Positions 5,910 to 6,639 of a DNA stretch of 6,639 nt are shown in pieces. Position 1 is the first letter of the stretch, and each line of letters begins with the position of its first letter. The DNA is taken from contig CABRZY010000096.1 of NCBI GenBank assembly GCA_902475475.1, positions 1 through 6,639 on the forward strand, given 5' to 3'. The notes below the pieces were generated by a model. The model searched no databases. It saw only the letters and a program-made list of their open reading frames with translations, and had not been told where the DNA came from. The stretch is from an uncultured Collinsella sp. GTDB lineage: Bacteria > Actinomycetota > Coriobacteriia > Coriobacteriales > Coriobacteriaceae. The translations under genes and the position numbers were made by a program.

Positions 5910-6639
5910 TTATTGAGCGATTGCGTAAAGGTCGAACCCGCCCTGCGGTGTGCTGTCGACCGTATCGGGCGCCTGTGAGTTAAAGCTCACGGGGACCATG
6001 CGCTTTGAGGCGCGGAAGCGCGTGCCATCGGTGGCGACGGGCGGCTCGTCGACCGTGAGCTCGTAGTCGCCGGGCTTGAGTTCGATGCCGTCGCCAGCGG
6101 AGTTGACATATTGATACTCGTCAATCGCCTGCCCCCTGAGCGTGCGGCCCACGATGTGGATGAGCATCTGACTATCGCCGCGGGCGGTGTCCCATGTCGC
6201 ACCGTCCTTGACCTCGACCGACACATGCACCGAGCGCGTGCGGCTGAGCGATTGCTCGACAGACATCTCGACCTTGGCGGCATCTTTGCGCTGTTGCTCC
6301 ACATGGCTCCAGACATTTCCGATCGCCGAGCAAGCGATGACGCCGGCCATGAAGGCGATGAGGATGGGACCGAGCGGAGAGCGGCGGCCCGCGTCTTCCT
6401 CGCGAGCCAGGTCGGGGCGATGCGTGGGCGCAGGCGCCTGAGCACCCTGCGCGGGCACGTCGAGTATGCTGAAGGATGCCGTGCTGCCGGGGTCGATGTT
6501 ATGGCGCGGCTGCGGGATCTTTGCCGGCGAGATGGACATGTCCGCCGGCTCACCGAGTGTGGCCGTGGCATCGGCCTTAGCCTCATCGGTCTCGGCTTGG
6601 GCCCATGGATATCGATAACTTTGAATGGTGGTATAGCGA
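5910..6639 (-). CDS. Unidentified single-pass membrane protein, 5' end beyond the right edge
   Basis: The reading frame ending at TAA (5912-5910) is open to the window edge, giving at least 242 residues. An internal ATG at 6539 has no good ribosome binding site, and the 33 codons upstream of it (RYTTIQSYRYPWAQAETDEA onward) look like real protein, so the true start probably lies outside the window. Layout, counted from the internal Met at 6539: a Pro/Ala-rich, probably disordered cytoplasmic part to about residue 50; a basic GRRS patch; one membrane helix at about 57-77 (LGPILIAFMAGVIACSAIGN); a short charged linker that may be helical (80-100); then a beta-rich domain of about 110 residues with alternating hydrophobic residues (VHVSVEVKDG, GIELKPGDYELTV). 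The charge pattern suggests that the C-terminal domain is outside the cell. I do not recognise the family. It could be a cell-envelope or sensor-like protein, but no function is claimed. Confidence 0.8.
   Translation of the reverse strand, partial: RYTTIQSYRYPWAQAETDEAKADATATLGEPADMSISPAKIPQPRHNIDPGSTASFSILDVPAQGAQAPAPTHRPDLAREEDAGRRSPLGPILIAFMAGVIACSAIGNVWSHVEQQRKDAAKVEMSVEQSLSRTRSVHVSVEVKDGATWDTARGDSQMLIHIVGRTLRGQAIDEYQYVNSAGDGIELKPGDYELTVDEPPVATDGTRFRASKRMVPVSFNSQAPDTVDSTPQGGFDLYAIAQ

Overview
The window looks like chromosomal DNA from a high-GC, Gram-positive anaerobe of the Coriobacteriia, with Collinsella or a close relative as the best guess. The reasons are the high GC content, strong GGAGG-type ribosome binding sites, a lipoprotein-anchored amino acid binding protein, and the resemblance of the proteins to that class as I know it. 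This is a judgement from sequence character, not a database result. Every gene I can support is on the minus strand, so the window reads right to left.

Right to left: (1) 5910-6639 is a gene of unknown function, cut by the right edge, for a protein with one membrane segment and an outer beta-rich domain. (2) 4922-5830 encodes a LacX-like aldose 1-epimerase family protein and ends at a clear intrinsic terminator (about 4825-4866). (3) 4645-4921 is noncoding but full of structure: the terminator, a perfect 20-bp inverted repeat whose loop repeats part of its own arm, and a 12-bp AT-rich tandem repeat just upstream of a candidate promoter. (4) 252-4644 is a four-gene run: a polar amino acid ABC importer (Tat-type lipoprotein binding protein, permease with an unusual N-terminal membrane extension, ATPase) followed by an M20-family metallopeptidase like CPS1/PM20D1. 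(5) 65-251 is a leader region with a 12-bp palindrome and a GC-rich hairpin. (6) 1-64 holds the first 21 codons of another minus-strand gene, shown by a very strong Shine-Dalgarno sequence.

Working model: the four-gene run is an import-and-hydrolyse unit. The binding protein captures an amino acid or small amino-acid conjugate outside the cell, the permease and ATPase bring it in, and the cytoplasmic M20 enzyme could cleave an amide or peptide bond of the imported compound. The first three genes are tightly spaced (9 and 22 nt). The fourth is separated by 72 nt holding a hairpin with no T-tract, which may adjust its expression relative to the transporter. The substrate cannot be read from the sequence. 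No transposase, CRISPR array, tRNA or rRNA was seen.
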